A stretch of DNA of 53,631 nucleotides from an uncultured Mucilaginibacter sp. (GCF_946481715.1 NZ_CAMLOV010000017.1:1-53631), one strand, 5' to 3'. Positions 34,915 to 43,815 are shown, numbered from the stretch's first letter. A program made the numbers and translations. Notes: generated by a model not told the origin, from the letters alone.

Positions 34915-35979
34915 ATGAATTTGCGTGTACTGGTACTCATCAACTCCGCGGCCGTTGCCATCAGCCTTTCGGCAGTAAATTATTACTTTCAGCACAAGTG
35001 GTACGATATGATGATCACCTTTTTGGTGACGCTGATAAGCAGCTATATTGTATTTTACTACCTGATAGAAAAGTACATTTACTCTAAAATAAAACTTATT
35101 TACAAACTCATCCACAACCTTAAACTGGGCCGCGACTTACGCGATGCCCTGGGCGAGCATGTAAGCGCTAACCCGATAAAAGATGTTGAAGAAGAAGTAA
35201 AGGAATGGGCCCGCCTAAAAAAAATAGAGGTAGACGACCTAAAGAAACAAGAGCGCTTCCGCAGGGATTTCCTATCAAACATTTCCCATGAATTTAAAAC
35301 GCCACTGTTTGCAATACAGGGCTATATAGAGGCTTTACAGGACGATGATTTTGAAGATAAAGAAATGGCCACTAAATTTTTGGATAAAGCATCAAAAAAC
35401 GTAGACAGGCTTAGTTACCTCATCAAAGACCTCGACGAAATATCCAAACTGGAATCGGGCGAGATCCCAATCAATTACACCAAATTCAAGATTAACGACC
35501 TGATAAAAGATGTGTTTGAATCGTTGGAGCTGAAAGCCAAGCACCACAACATTAAACTTACTTTTAAGCAGAAATATGATGACGGTATATACGTAAATGC
35601 CGACCGTGAGAAAATACGCCAGGTGCTGGTAAACCTGATAGACAATTCCTTTAAATACGGTAAAGAAGGCGGCGAAACCTCGGTAAGCATTTTTACCCTG
35701 CACGAGCAGGTGCTGGTAGAAGTTACCGATAACGGGATGGGTATTGAAGAAAAGTTCCTGCCGCGACTGTTCGAGCGTTTTTTCCGTACTGACACCAGCC
35801 GTTCGCGGCAAATTGGCGGCTCGGGGCTGGGGCTGGCCATTGTAAAGCATATTATTGAAGCACACCAGCAAACCATCAATGTGCGCAGCACCGAGGGATT
35901 AGGCTCTACATTTGGTTTCACCCTGCAAAAAACCAAACAAATTTTACCTTTCCCAAATATACCAGTGTTAAAAAGTTAA
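34915..35979 (+). CDS. PhoR-like membrane sensor histidine kinase
   Basis: 354 aa. Two hydrophobic segments (about 4-24 and 33-52) with almost no periplasmic loop, so it senses within the membrane or via partner proteins, as PhoR does. HisKA with LSNISHEFKTP (H125), HATPase N-box QVLVNLIDNSFKYG, then TDNGMGI and GSGLGLAIV. No response regulator is next to it. The downstream DUF47 and Pit genes (48 and 720 bases on) point to phosphate sensing (inference). Its stop codon lies within a candidate Pho-box-like repeat. Confidence 0.9.
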   Translation: MNLRVLVLINSAAVAISLSAVNYYFQHKWYDMMITFLVTLISSYIVFYYLIEKYIYSKIKLIYKLIHNLKLGRDLRDALGEHVSANPIKDVEEEVKEWARLKKIEVDDLKKQERFRRDFLSNISHEFKTPLFAIQGYIEALQDDDFEDKEMATKFLDKASKNVDRLSYLIKDLDEISKLESGEIPINYTKFKINDLIKDVFESLELKAKHHNIKLTFKQKYDDGIYVNADREKIRQVLVNLIDNSFKYGKEGGETSVSIFTLHEQVLVEVTDNGMGIEEKFLPRLFERFFRTDTSRSRQIGGSGLGLAIVKHIIEAHQQTINVRSTEGLGSTFGFTLQKTKQILPFPNIPVLKS

Positions 35980-36009
35980 CATTAACTTAACATTGCAACC
36001 GTACCTTTA
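35976..36009 (+). promoter_or_regulatory. Candidate Pho-box-like repeat and -7 box of the DUF47-pit unit
   Basis: TTAACAT at 35976-35982 and 35987-35993 (11-bp spacing) occupies the -33 position; a near-consensus -7 box TACCTTTA lies at 36002-36009. E. coli Pho boxes have the same 11-bp period and placement. Confidence 0.5.
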
Positions 36010-36026
36010 CACCAAATATTTAAAAA

Positions 36027-36677
36027 ATGTCACTTAACAGTATCTTCCAGTACTTCGTCCCTAAAGACAAAAAAACATTCTTCCCGCTATTTGAGCAGGC
36101 TGCCAGCAATGTGGTTAATATGGCCACCATTTTAGTAGAAGCCGTTAACAGCACCAATAACGCTACCCGCGAAGAGCTGTTCAGGCAGATTGATAAACTG
36201 GAAAACAAAGGTGATGAGCTTACCCACCAGATATACCTGGAACTTGGCAAAAACTTTATCACCCCTTTCGACCGTGAAGACATACACGCATTAGCTACCG
36301 CAATTGACGACGTTGCCGATTATATACATGGCGCTGCAAACCGCATGGCGCTTTATAAAATAGACGATTTTAACGAACACATCCGCAAGCTATCAGACCT
36401 TATACTGCAAGCTTCGGGCGATTTGGAAAAAGCCGTGCGCGAGTTAAAAGACCTGCGTAATGTGCGCGCCATTGCAGATTCGTGCATCCGCATAAACAGT
36501 GTGGAAAACCAGGCCGATTACGTTTTCGACCGTGCCGTTGCCGATTTGTTTTTATACGAAACAGATGCAATACGCCTTATAAAGTACAAAGAGATATTAG
36601 CTGCATTAGAAACTGCTACCGATATGTGCGAAGATGCCGCCAATGTGATGGAATCGATTTTAGTTAAAAACGCCTAA
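36027..36677 (+). CDS. DUF47/PhoU-like phosphate transport regulator
   Basis: 216 aa, all-helical, no membrane segment. DUF47 features: DKLENKGDELTHQIYLEL (about 52-69), FDREDIHALATAIDDVADYI (about 77-96) and NSVENQADYVFDRAV (about 152-166), the E/D-rich helices that bind metal clusters in PhoU folds. DUF47 proteins are usually encoded beside Pit transporters, as here (21 bases before pit), and are thought to control them. Confidence 0.92.
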   Translation: MSLNSIFQYFVPKDKKTFFPLFEQAASNVVNMATILVEAVNSTNNATREELFRQIDKLENKGDELTHQIYLELGKNFITPFDREDIHALATAIDDVADYIHGAANRMALYKIDDFNEHIRKLSDLILQASGDLEKAVRELKDLRNVRAIADSCIRINSVENQADYVFDRAVADLFLYETDAIRLIKYKEILAALETATDMCEDAANVMESILVKNA

Positions 36678-36698
36678 CAAAAAACAAAAACCCATTAA

Positions 36699-37730
36699 AT
36701 GGTTACCACTTTATTAGTTGTTGTAGTTTGCCTTGCAATAATCTTCGATTTCATCAACGGCTTCCACGATGCCGCAAACTCTATAGCAACAATCGTATCT
36801 ACCAAAGTGTTAACGCCTTTCCAGGCGGTGCTTTGGGCTGCTTTTTTTAACTTTTTGGCTTATGTAGCCGTAAGGTATTGGGGCTTTCACGGCGGCAACT
36901 TTGAGGTTGCCAACACGGTTGGCAAAACCGTACTTAAAGAGTTTATTACCATGCAGGTGGTTTTTGCAGGGCTTTGCGCTGCCATCACCTGGAACCTCAT
37001 CACCTGGTGGTTTGGTATCCCTTCCAGTTCATCGCACACGCTTATTGGCGGTTTCGCCGGTGCCGGGATGACCAACGCAATGTTTATGGGCACTAATGCT
37101 TTCCTGGCGGTAAACACCAAAGTAGTGTTAACTACTATTGCTTATATATTTTTAGCTCCGTTTATAGGTTTAATAATGGCTTACGTAATAACCATTCTTA
37201 TCCTTAACCTTTGCCGAAGGGCAAGGCCTGCAAGGGCCGAAAAATGGTTTAAAACCGGCCAACTGATATCTTCGGCAGCGCTTAGCTTTGCGCATGGCGG
37301 TAACGATGCGCAAAAAGTAATGGGTATTATTTACGTGGCGCTCGTGTCATCGGGCGTGGCACAAACAGGCTCGCCTATGCCAAACTGGGTACCTATTTGC
37401 TGCTACAGCGCTATAGCCCTGGGCACCATGAGCGGTGGCTGGAAAATTGTAAAAACCATGGGTACCAAAATAACCAAGGTTACGCCGCTTGAAGGCGTTG
37501 CCGCAGAAAGCGCCGGTGCTGTTACCCTGTTTATTACCGAAAATTTTGGCATACCCGTTTCTACAACGCATACTATAACAGGCTCTATCATCGGCGTTGG
37601 GCTTACCAAACGCGTATCCGCCGTAAGGTGGGGTGTAACCATTAACCTGGTATGGGCCTGGGTAATAACAATACCAATTTCGGCGCTATTGGCCGGGCTT
37701 GTGTTTGCTTTAGTAAGGGCAATATCATAA
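36699..37730 (+). CDS. pit: Inorganic phosphate transporter, Pit family
   Basis: 343 aa, about ten transmembrane segments. The two PD001131-type signatures are present: FINGFHDAANSIATIVST (about 17-34) and SFAHGGNDAQKVMG (about 200-213). GIPSSSSHTLIGG and GIPVSTTHTITGS form the inverted-repeat loops. Low-affinity phosphate-metal symport across the inner membrane. It is the second gene of a unit with DUF47. Confidence 0.95.
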   Translation: MVTTLLVVVVCLAIIFDFINGFHDAANSIATIVSTKVLTPFQAVLWAAFFNFLAYVAVRYWGFHGGNFEVANTVGKTVLKEFITMQVVFAGLCAAITWNLITWWFGIPSSSSHTLIGGFAGAGMTNAMFMGTNAFLAVNTKVVLTTIAYIFLAPFIGLIMAYVITILILNLCRRARPARAEKWFKTGQLISSAALSFAHGGNDAQKVMGIIYVALVSSGVAQTGSPMPNWVPICCYSAIALGTMSGGWKIVKTMGTKITKVTPLEGVAAESAGAVTLFITENFGIPVSTTHTITGSIIGVGLTKRVSAVRWGVTINLVWAWVITIPISALLAGLVFALVRAIS

Positions 37731-37769
37731 TATTGCTTTTATTGGCAGCAGTTTTGCTATTACTGTATC

Positions 37770-38492
37770 ATGAAAAAATTTATACTGTTTATTCCGATCC
37801 TTTTTATTTTATTTTCCGGTTGCGATACGCTTAGCCAGGTGGCACAAAGCACTGTACAGCAATATGGCAACCCCACAAGCCTGGAGATAGGCAACGGACT
37901 AAAGCAGGCGCTTGAAATTGGTACGGGCAAAAGCTCCGACCAGCTATCAGCCGTTGACGGTTTTTTTGCTAATGCAGCCATAAAAATACTTTTCCCGCCC
38001 GAAGCGCAGAAGGCAGAGAAAACCCTGCGCAGTATTGGCTTAGGCAAACTTGCAGATAATGTAATACTATCGCTTAACCGCGCTGCCGAGGATGCTGCCA
38101 AAGGTGCCAGGCCCATATTTGTTAATGCTATTAAGCAAATGACCATACAGGATGTCACCAACATCCTTTTAGGCAGGCAGGATGCTGCAACCGAATATTT
38201 TAAACGCACCACCACCTTGCAATTAACCGCAAGTTTTAAACCGGTGATACAAACCAGCTTGAACAAGGTTGGGGCAACCAAATATTATGGCGATGCTGCC
38301 GCCGCTTACAACAAAGTACCCTTTGTAAGCAAAATAAACCCCGATATATCCGACTATGTGATGCAAAAGGCGATAGATGGCCTGTTTGTAGAAATAGCTA
38401 AAGAAGAGCTTAACATCCGCCAAAACCTATCGGCACGTACCACCCCATTGCTGCAAAAAGTGTTTGGTTATTACGATAAGAATAAGAGGTAA
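37770..38492 (+). CDS. DUF4197 lipoprotein
   Basis: 240 aa. A lipoprotein signal peptide ends at the lipobox LFSG-C18. The mature part is helical and matches DUF4197: GLKQALEIGTGKSSDQL, then VDGFFANAAIKILFPPE and DVTNILLGRQDAATEYFK. Function of the family is unknown. It lies 39 bases after pit and may share its transcript. Confidence 0.88.
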   Translation: MKKFILFIPILFILFSGCDTLSQVAQSTVQQYGNPTSLEIGNGLKQALEIGTGKSSDQLSAVDGFFANAAIKILFPPEAQKAEKTLRSIGLGKLADNVILSLNRAAEDAAKGARPIFVNAIKQMTIQDVTNILLGRQDAATEYFKRTTTLQLTASFKPVIQTSLNKVGATKYYGDAAAAYNKVPFVSKINPDISDYVMQKAIDGLFVEIAKEELNIRQNLSARTTPLLQKVFGYYDKNKR

Positions 38493-38544
38493 ATCACTAC
38501 TTCTAACTATTGGGGTAACCCTTACATAGCACTGAGCACAGCAA

Positions 38545-38615
38545 TGCTCAACTTACAGAGCCGCTTTGCATGCCCGACCTGCTTGCCGAGGATTGCTTCG
38601 TACCTTATAATGACG
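38545..38615. repeat. Partial REP-like element
   Basis: The right arm GAGGATTGCTTCG + TACCTTATAATGACG (38588-38615) matches 4200-4226. Preceded by GCCGCTTTGCATGCCC-type sequence shared with the 15621 element. Confidence 0.55.
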
Positions 38616-38640
38616 TGGTCATAAGTTATTGATAATATTG

Positions 38641-38758
38641 TCATTCCGAACCGAGGAACGAGGGAGGAATCTTGTTGTTGATGCAAAGCTCACCACTTTG
38701 CATGCCTGCTTTGCATTACTAACAAGATTCCTCGTCGCTGCGCTTCCCTCGGAATGAC
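38641..38758. repeat. Dispersed inverted-repeat element, copy 2
   Basis: Termini TCATTCCGA (38641-38649) and TCGGAATGA (38749-38757); inner arms GGAATCTTGTT (38666-38676) and AACAAGATTCC (38721-38731). The core is nearly the same as 15653-15710. Confidence 0.75.
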
Positions 38759-38798
38759 ATGACAGTAAGTCATTGACAGTTAACACTCTTATTTTCAC

Positions 38799-38852
38799 AC
38801 GTCATAACCATTTTTTTCAGGGTTCCCCCTGGTGGATACTCGCAATGACGCG
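38799..38852. repeat. Mini-element, second copy of the 4473-4522 repeat
   Basis: Shares the T-run, CAGGG..CC and CTGGTGGATACTCGCAATG with the copy at 4473-4522. Confidence 0.65.
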
Positions 38853-38859
38853 GTAGAGA

Positions 38860-38897
38860 AACGTTAAAAAGCGGCGCATGCGCCGCTTTTTAACGTT
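38860..38897. terminator. 38-bp perfect palindrome, possible bidirectional terminator
   Basis: AACGTTAAAAAGCGGCGCA mirrors itself exactly around 38878/38879 (38860-38897). The A5 and T5 tracts next to the G+C-rich stem fit a terminator active both ways, but it lies 370 bases past the nearest gene. Confidence 0.55.
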
Positions 38898-38911
38898 GGG
38901 AGATTTATGTC

Positions 38912-38945
38912 TCCGCAGGGTCTCTTTGAAAAAGGACCCTGCGGA
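38912..38945. repeat. 11-bp hairpin in the repeat-rich spacer
   Basis: TCCGCAGGGTC (38912-38922) pairs with GACCCTGCGGA (38935-38945). A related CCCCGTAGGGTCTC follows near 39040. No gene is seen in 38493-39255. Confidence 0.55.
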
Positions 38946-39255
38946 TGATGATTCCGTTCTTTGGACAAAACCACCGTCCTTTTATCCGATAATTCCGAAA
39001 TCGAATCTCCGAAATCCTGCTATTTCTTTGTCCCCGTAGGGTCTCTCGATAGAGAATCCAGCTGGGACTGGAAACTACAATAGTAATTGATAGGTTGATC
39101 CTTCATGGCCCTATTTTGCTAAAATATCGTGTGGCAAGGATCACACCGCCCTGATTTCTTGCTAATAATTGCACATTTACGATATACAACAGCGTGAAAT
39201 TGAAACTCATACAATCGCGGTGGCATACTTATTGCACCTTTTTTACATACATTTT

Positions 39256-39762
39256 ATGAAAAAAAACATCGTCATACCATTTGTATCTCTGCTGTTTCTT
39301 TTAACGGCGAGTTGTAACAATGATAAAAAAAACGAAGGTGATATGGAAAAACAAACAAAGGGTGAAGTGACCTATCTTAGTCCGGAAGGGTTATTCAAAA
39401 ACCCAGCCTATTCTCAACTGGTAATCACAAAAGGCCCTGTAACAACCATTTACGTTGGAGGACAAAACGCAACCGACAAGGAAGGGAAGGTCGTTGGAAA
39501 AGGTGACCTGAAAGCCCAGGCAGCACAGGCACTGAATAACTTGAAGATTGCGCTGGCAGCAGGCGGTGCATCACTTAGCAATGTGATAAAATGGAATGTC
39601 TATATTGTTGAAGGGCAGGATGCACGGGTAGCTTTTCAGGCCCTTCAGGAAGACCTAAAAACAATGCCCCATCCGCCAATTATTACTGGTGTGTTTGTAG
39701 CCGCGTTGGCTCAGCCGGATTTTCTATTAGAAATGGATGCAACAGCTGTTATCCCTGAATAG
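39256..39762 (+). CDS. RidA-family protein carried on a lipoprotein signal
   Basis: 168 aa from the ATG at 39256 (the frame extends to 39169, but the extension precedes the signal peptide). The first 20 residues end in the lipobox LTAS-C. The mature part is a YjgF/RidA domain: GGQNATDKEGKVVGKGDLKA, ALNNLKIALAAGGASLSNVI and HPPIITGVFVAALAQPDFLLE. The active-site arginine that ordinary RidA carries in its PTRS/xRxx segment is not evident: that stretch reads HPPIITGVFV. Imine deaminase activity is therefore uncertain. Its placement in the envelope is unusual for this family. Confidence 0.8.
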   Translation: MKKNIVIPFVSLLFLLTASCNNDKKNEGDMEKQTKGEVTYLSPEGLFKNPAYSQLVITKGPVTTIYVGGQNATDKEGKVVGKGDLKAQAAQALNNLKIALAAGGASLSNVIKWNVYIVEGQDARVAFQALQEDLKTMPHPPIITGVFVAALAQPDFLLEMDATAVIPE

Positions 39763-39800
39763 TAAGAACCGAAATCGGACCTCCGAAATCCGAAATCCCC

Positions 39801-41156
39801 CTATTTCTTAATAACAAACTCCAGCACCAGCGTTTTTTCCTCCGGCTTACCGTTGGCGTTCCCTACCCATTTAGGGCCCTGGGCAACCAGGCTTATTGCC
39901 TTTTTGTCCGTTGCGGGACTTAAGCTTTTAATAACCGTAATATTGCTGAGGGCACCGGTTGGGCTAATGGTAACTTTAAGTTCCACTACACCCGGTTTTT
40001 CGCCGGCTGGTAAATAGCCTTTTTGAGCGAGGTATAATTGGTATAATATCCAGCCTTTTTGGGGATGCGCCAGGCTTAAGTCGGCTGTGTTAACAGTAGA
40101 ATTTAGGTTTCCGTATACCGAAGCTGTGTTTGAATTTAAGCCTACAGTATTCGCGGGTGCTTTATACGATGCGGTATTTGTATTTAGTGTGGCGCTATTG
40201 GTGATGTTGCCTATGCTGGTATTCAACTTCGGTGTTTCCAGGCCCGCTATTGCGTCATCGGCGGCAGTAGTTGGGTTTACAGCCGGCGCTGCAAATTTCC
40301 CTTTACTGTCAATTACGGTTCCTGTTGGCTTTGCAACCGTGGTTGCTGCCTTATCAGGCAAAATTATATTGTTGGCAGTATTGGCAGTACCGGCTAAATA
40401 GCCTGGTGGCAGGCCTAATTTGTTAAGTTCGTATTGGTTAGCGTCCGTTCTTTTGTCTTTGATGATCTGCACCCCCTCGGCCTTACTAATAAGCGGCTGC
40501 GATGCACTTTTCTTTGCAATAGCAACCGTAAGCGGCATTTCAGCGCTATCCTTCTTTTTCATCATTGCGCCTATTACCATCTCATCTAATGGGGCACTAT
40601 CGCTTGCAACACCAACAGCCGGACTACTTGCAATTTCTGCTACTGCCGGCGGTTCGCTTTGCACTAATTCAACATCGCTATTGAGCACTGCAGGCCTGCG
40701 TTTATCCGCAACAACCGGCGGTACCGTTCGGGTTTTCCGGGGCTGCAGGGCAGCAACATCGTTTTGTGTAGGCCCGGTAATTATGGGGATAGCAACTGTA
40801 TCGGTGTTGCTTTTCAAAGGCTCTTTTACCTGTGCCGTTTGCGGAGGGTTTACCGTATCGGTGCTTTTATATAGCGGCCCAACTACTATCATAAAACCAA
40901 CAACGCCTGCTGCTATGGAGATAACCGTCCACGGGATAATGCGGCGCTCTTTTTTTTCAACCCGATTGTTTAATTGCTTTGCCAGTATATCCAGGTTGGC
41001 CTGCTGGTTATTGGTTGCCGTTTGGTAGCCTTCCAGCGCATCCATTAAAAGTGGGTCGTGCTGGGCCTCCCGTTCCAGCCGGTGCATAGCTTTGGCATCA
41101 AGCTCCCCGTTAAGGTACTTCTGTATCTGCAATATATCGGGCCTATGCTTATCCAC
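39801..41156 (-). CDS. Membrane anti-sigma-like protein with TonB-type C-terminus
   Basis: 451 aa. The N-terminal cytoplasmic part (about 1-70) begins with ILQIQKYLNGELDAKAMHRLE, typical of Bacteroidota anti-sigma-like proteins. There is one TM at about 74-95, a long Thr/Pro/Ala/Asn-rich periplasmic linker with low complexity (about 96-355), and a C-terminal TonB-like domain (about 360-451, ending TLVLEFVIKK). It overlaps the upstream sigma-factor gene by 8 bases, so the two are coupled. It presumably holds the sigma factor at the membrane until an envelope signal arrives (inference). Confidence 0.8.
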   Translation of the reverse strand: MDKHRPDILQIQKYLNGELDAKAMHRLEREAQHDPLLMDALEGYQTATNNQQANLDILAKQLNNRVEKKERRIIPWTVISIAAGVVGFMIVVGPLYKSTDTVNPPQTAQVKEPLKSNTDTVAIPIITGPTQNDVAALQPRKTRTVPPVVADKRRPAVLNSDVELVQSEPPAVAEIASSPAVGVASDSAPLDEMVIGAMMKKKDSAEMPLTVAIAKKSASQPLISKAEGVQIIKDKRTDANQYELNKLGLPPGYLAGTANTANNIILPDKAATTVAKPTGTVIDSKGKFAAPAVNPTTAADDAIAGLETPKLNTSIGNITNSATLNTNTASYKAPANTVGLNSNTASVYGNLNSTVNTADLSLAHPQKGWILYQLYLAQKGYLPAGEKPGVVELKVTISPTGALSNITVIKSLSPATDKKAISLVAQGPKWVGNANGKPEEKTLVLEFVIKK

Positions 41157-41733
41157 TATGTTTCTCCAGGCAAAGCTTTAAGTTGCGTTTGCCGTTTTGT
41201 ATATAACTTTTTACTTCGTTTAAGGTGTAACCGGTTTGCTCTGCAATTTCTTTATAGCACTTCTCATCTAAATAAAACAAACGCACGCTTTGTTTTTGCG
41301 CGGGCATCAATTTATCCATGCAACGCTCTAAAGCCTGCAATGCCAGTTCCTTATCCGTATCATTATCATCAGGATGCAAAACCGGGGTAAATTCCATAAA
41401 CTCATCCATTCCAACTGTAGGCATTTTCTTTTCTGCCCGCAATTGCATCAAACAATGGTTGCGGCTAAGCACATACAGCCAGCTCCTAAACTGTTTTATA
41501 TCGTGCTGTTTGACCTTTATCACCAACTCTTCAAATATCCCCATCACCGCATCCCGCGCAAGTTCTTCGTCTTTTAAATACTTCAGGCAAACACCAAAAA
41601 CCAGGGGCATGTGCCTTTCGTACAGCTTCCCCAATACGCTTATATCGGCGTTTAGGCGATAGCTGTTAACCAGCTCTTCATCTGCGGTATCATCGGGCCT
41701 AACTGGTTTTCTGAAGAAGTTCATTAAAGCCAC
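41149..41733 (-). CDS. Sigma-70 family (ECF-type) RNA polymerase sigma factor
   Basis: 194 aa with region 2 (about 25-95, including FGVCLKYLKDEELARDAVM and FRSWLYVLSRNHCLMQLR) and region 4 (about 130-190, ending YKEIAEQTGYTLNEVKSYI). The two-region structure is that of ECF sigma factors. The anti-sigma-like gene overlaps its end by 8 bases. It is divergent from the VWA gene, with 71 bases between the starts, making that gene a possible target. Confidence 0.92.
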   Translation of the reverse strand: MALMNFFRKPVRPDDTADEELVNSYRLNADISVLGKLYERHMPLVFGVCLKYLKDEELARDAVMGIFEELVIKVKQHDIKQFRSWLYVLSRNHCLMQLRAEKKMPTVGMDEFMEFTPVLHPDDNDTDKELALQALERCMDKLMPAQKQSVRLFYLDEKCYKEIAEQTGYTLNEVKSYIQNGKRNLKLCLEKHSG

Positions 41734-41804
41734 AAAATAAACTTTTTTTTATGGCTTATGGAAATTTGCTTTCGGCAGCATCCTACCTATAAAATTTAGC
41801 GATC

Positions 41805-43778
41805 ATGAAAAATATTGTATTAATCCTCTTAGTATTGGCCACAGCCCTCAGCGGGTTCGGGCAAAGCACCACCCGTACCATTAAAGGTACCGTAATTGCT
41901 ACCGAAGATAAACTACCCATCCCCGGTGCAAACGTAGCGGTAAAAGGCACCAGCATTGGTGTGCAAACTACGTCATCGGGCACATTTTTTTTAACAATAC
42001 CCGTATCAGCCAAGACTTTGGTAGTGAGCTTTTTGGGGTATACCACCAAGGAAGTCCCTATCGGAACGAGCGATACCCTTAACATATCGCTGGAATCATC
42101 TTTTTCACAAATGGGAGAAGTGGTTGTTACAGGTGCACTGGGGGTAAAACACGCCTCAAAAGCGCTCGGCTATTCAACTACGACAATCAGCGGCAAGGAG
42201 TACAAAAGCAGCCCTCCACCCATCGCCTTTGGCTTATCTGGCAAAGCCGCCGGGCTGGCCGTGCAAAATACCAATAACAACATCGACCCAAACCTGAAAA
42301 TAACCCTGAGAGGCAACCGCAGCGTTTACGATGACGTTGATAATGAAAGCTATAAAGCGGTAGTAGAAAACAGCTTCCTTAAAGCTAAAAGCAACCCGCT
42401 CTCTACTTTTTCTGTTGATGTGGATGCTGCCTCTTACAGCAACTTCCGCAGGTTTATTAATAATGGTGAGCTGCCTCCGCCCGATGCCGTGCGCATTGAG
42501 GAGATGATCAATTATTTTAAATACAATCTGGCAGGCCCAACAAATAACGAGCCCGTTGCTATCCATACAGAACTATCTAACGCGCCGTGGAATGCCAAAC
42601 ACCGCCTGCTGCGCATCGCGCTGAAAGCGAAAACCATCCCTACAGATAACCTGCCGCTATCAAACCTGGTGTTTTTGATAGATGTATCGGGCTCGATGAA
42701 TGCACCCAATAAGTTACCGTTGGTAAAATCGTCCCTAAAAATGCTGGCAGACCAATTGCGGCCGCAGGACAAGCTGGCGATAGTGGTTTATGCCGGTAAT
42801 GCGGGGCTGGTGCTGCCATCAACCCCGGGAGATAATAAAACAACTATTTATAATGCCATTGATAATTTATCTTCAGGCGGCTCAACAGCAGGTGGGGCGG
42901 GCATAAAGCTTGCCTATAAAATAGCGGCGGAAAGCCTGATGAAAAAAGGGAATAACCGTATTATACTGGCTACCGACGGCGATTTTAACGTTGGCGCATC
43001 CAGCGACGATGACATGGAAAAGCTGATAGAAAGGGAACGCGAAAGCGGCATTTTCCTTTCGGCATTAGGTTATGGGATGGGCAACTATAAAGACAGCAAA
43101 ATGGAAACCCTTGCCGACAAAGGCAACGGCAACTATGCTTACATTGATAACATAACCGAAGCCCGCAAAACTCTCATCAGCGAGTTTGGGGGCACATTAT
43201 TTACCGTTGCCAAAGATGTAAAGCTACAGGTAGAATTTAACCCTGGCAAAGTGCAAGCCTACCGTTTGCTGGGTTATGAGAACCGGGTTTTAGCTAAAGA
43301 GGATTTTAATAATGATAAAAAAGATGCCGGCGATATGGGTTCGGGGCATAACGTAACCGCTTTTTACGAAATTATTCCGGTAGGCGTAAAGGATGATTTT
43401 AGTGGTTCGGTAGATCCGCTGAAATACCAGAAACCAAAAGCCCCAGCGCCGCTTATGGCCACAAGCAACGAGATGCTGACCATTAAATTCCGGTACAAAG
43501 AGCCAACATCCAATAAGAGCAAGCTAAGCCAGGCAATAGTGAAAGATGCGCCGATAGATTTTGAAAAAACTTCATCCGATTTTAGGTTTGCTGCTGCCGT
43601 TGCCGAAACCGGGATGGTGCTGCGCGATTCGCATTTTAAACAAGGCTCAACATTTGCCCAGGCCATCAGCATTGCCAAAGCTGCCCGTGGCGAAGATGCC
43701 GAAGGTTACCGTGCGGAATTTATCCGCCTGGCGGAAAGTGCACGGCTGCTGGCTAAAACCGCCATGGTGCAGGAATAA
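41805..43778 (+). CDS. Secreted chimeric VWA protein with carboxypeptidase-like and partial plug region
   Basis: 657 aa. Signal peptide about 1-19. Residues about 24-105 are a carboxypeptidase-D regulatory-like beta-sandwich (TIKGTVIATEDKLPIPGANV, the usual N-terminus of SusC proteins). Residues about 107-170 resemble the start of a TonB plug (GLSGKAAGLAVQNT, LKITLRGNRS). Then comes a YfbK-like N-terminal region and a VWA domain with the MIDAS motif DVSGSMN at about 293, and a DUF3520-like C-terminus (about 480-650). No barrel follows, so it is not a transporter. It is divergent from the sigma/anti-sigma pair. Confidence 0.85.
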   Translation: MKNIVLILLVLATALSGFGQSTTRTIKGTVIATEDKLPIPGANVAVKGTSIGVQTTSSGTFFLTIPVSAKTLVVSFLGYTTKEVPIGTSDTLNISLESSFSQMGEVVVTGALGVKHASKALGYSTTTISGKEYKSSPPPIAFGLSGKAAGLAVQNTNNNIDPNLKITLRGNRSVYDDVDNESYKAVVENSFLKAKSNPLSTFSVDVDAASYSNFRRFINNGELPPPDAVRIEEMINYFKYNLAGPTNNEPVAIHTELSNAPWNAKHRLLRIALKAKTIPTDNLPLSNLVFLIDVSGSMNAPNKLPLVKSSLKMLADQLRPQDKLAIVVYAGNAGLVLPSTPGDNKTTIYNAIDNLSSGGSTAGGAGIKLAYKIAAESLMKKGNNRIILATDGDFNVGASSDDDMEKLIERERESGIFLSALGYGMGNYKDSKMETLADKGNGNYAYIDNITEARKTLISEFGGTLFTVAKDVKLQVEFNPGKVQAYRLLGYENRVLAKEDFNNDKKDAGDMGSGHNVTAFYEIIPVGVKDDFSGSVDPLKYQKPKAPAPLMATSNEMLTIKFRYKEPTSNKSKLSQAIVKDAPIDFEKTSSDFRFAAAVAETGMVLRDSHFKQGSTFAQAISIAKAARGEDAEGYRAEFIRLAESARLLAKTAMVQE

Positions 43779-43815
43779 CCGCATAAATAGCCCAACAACT
43801 CAGTCAATTTTATTT

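Noticed and set aside
38860..38897. Origin of replication based on the long palindrome
   Set aside because: No DnaA-box cluster or origin-linked genes nearby.
40420..41028. 202-aa ORF antisense to the anti-sigma-like gene
   Set aside because: A shadow of the Thr/Ala-rich linker; the minus-strand gene overlaps its sigma factor and has clear domains.
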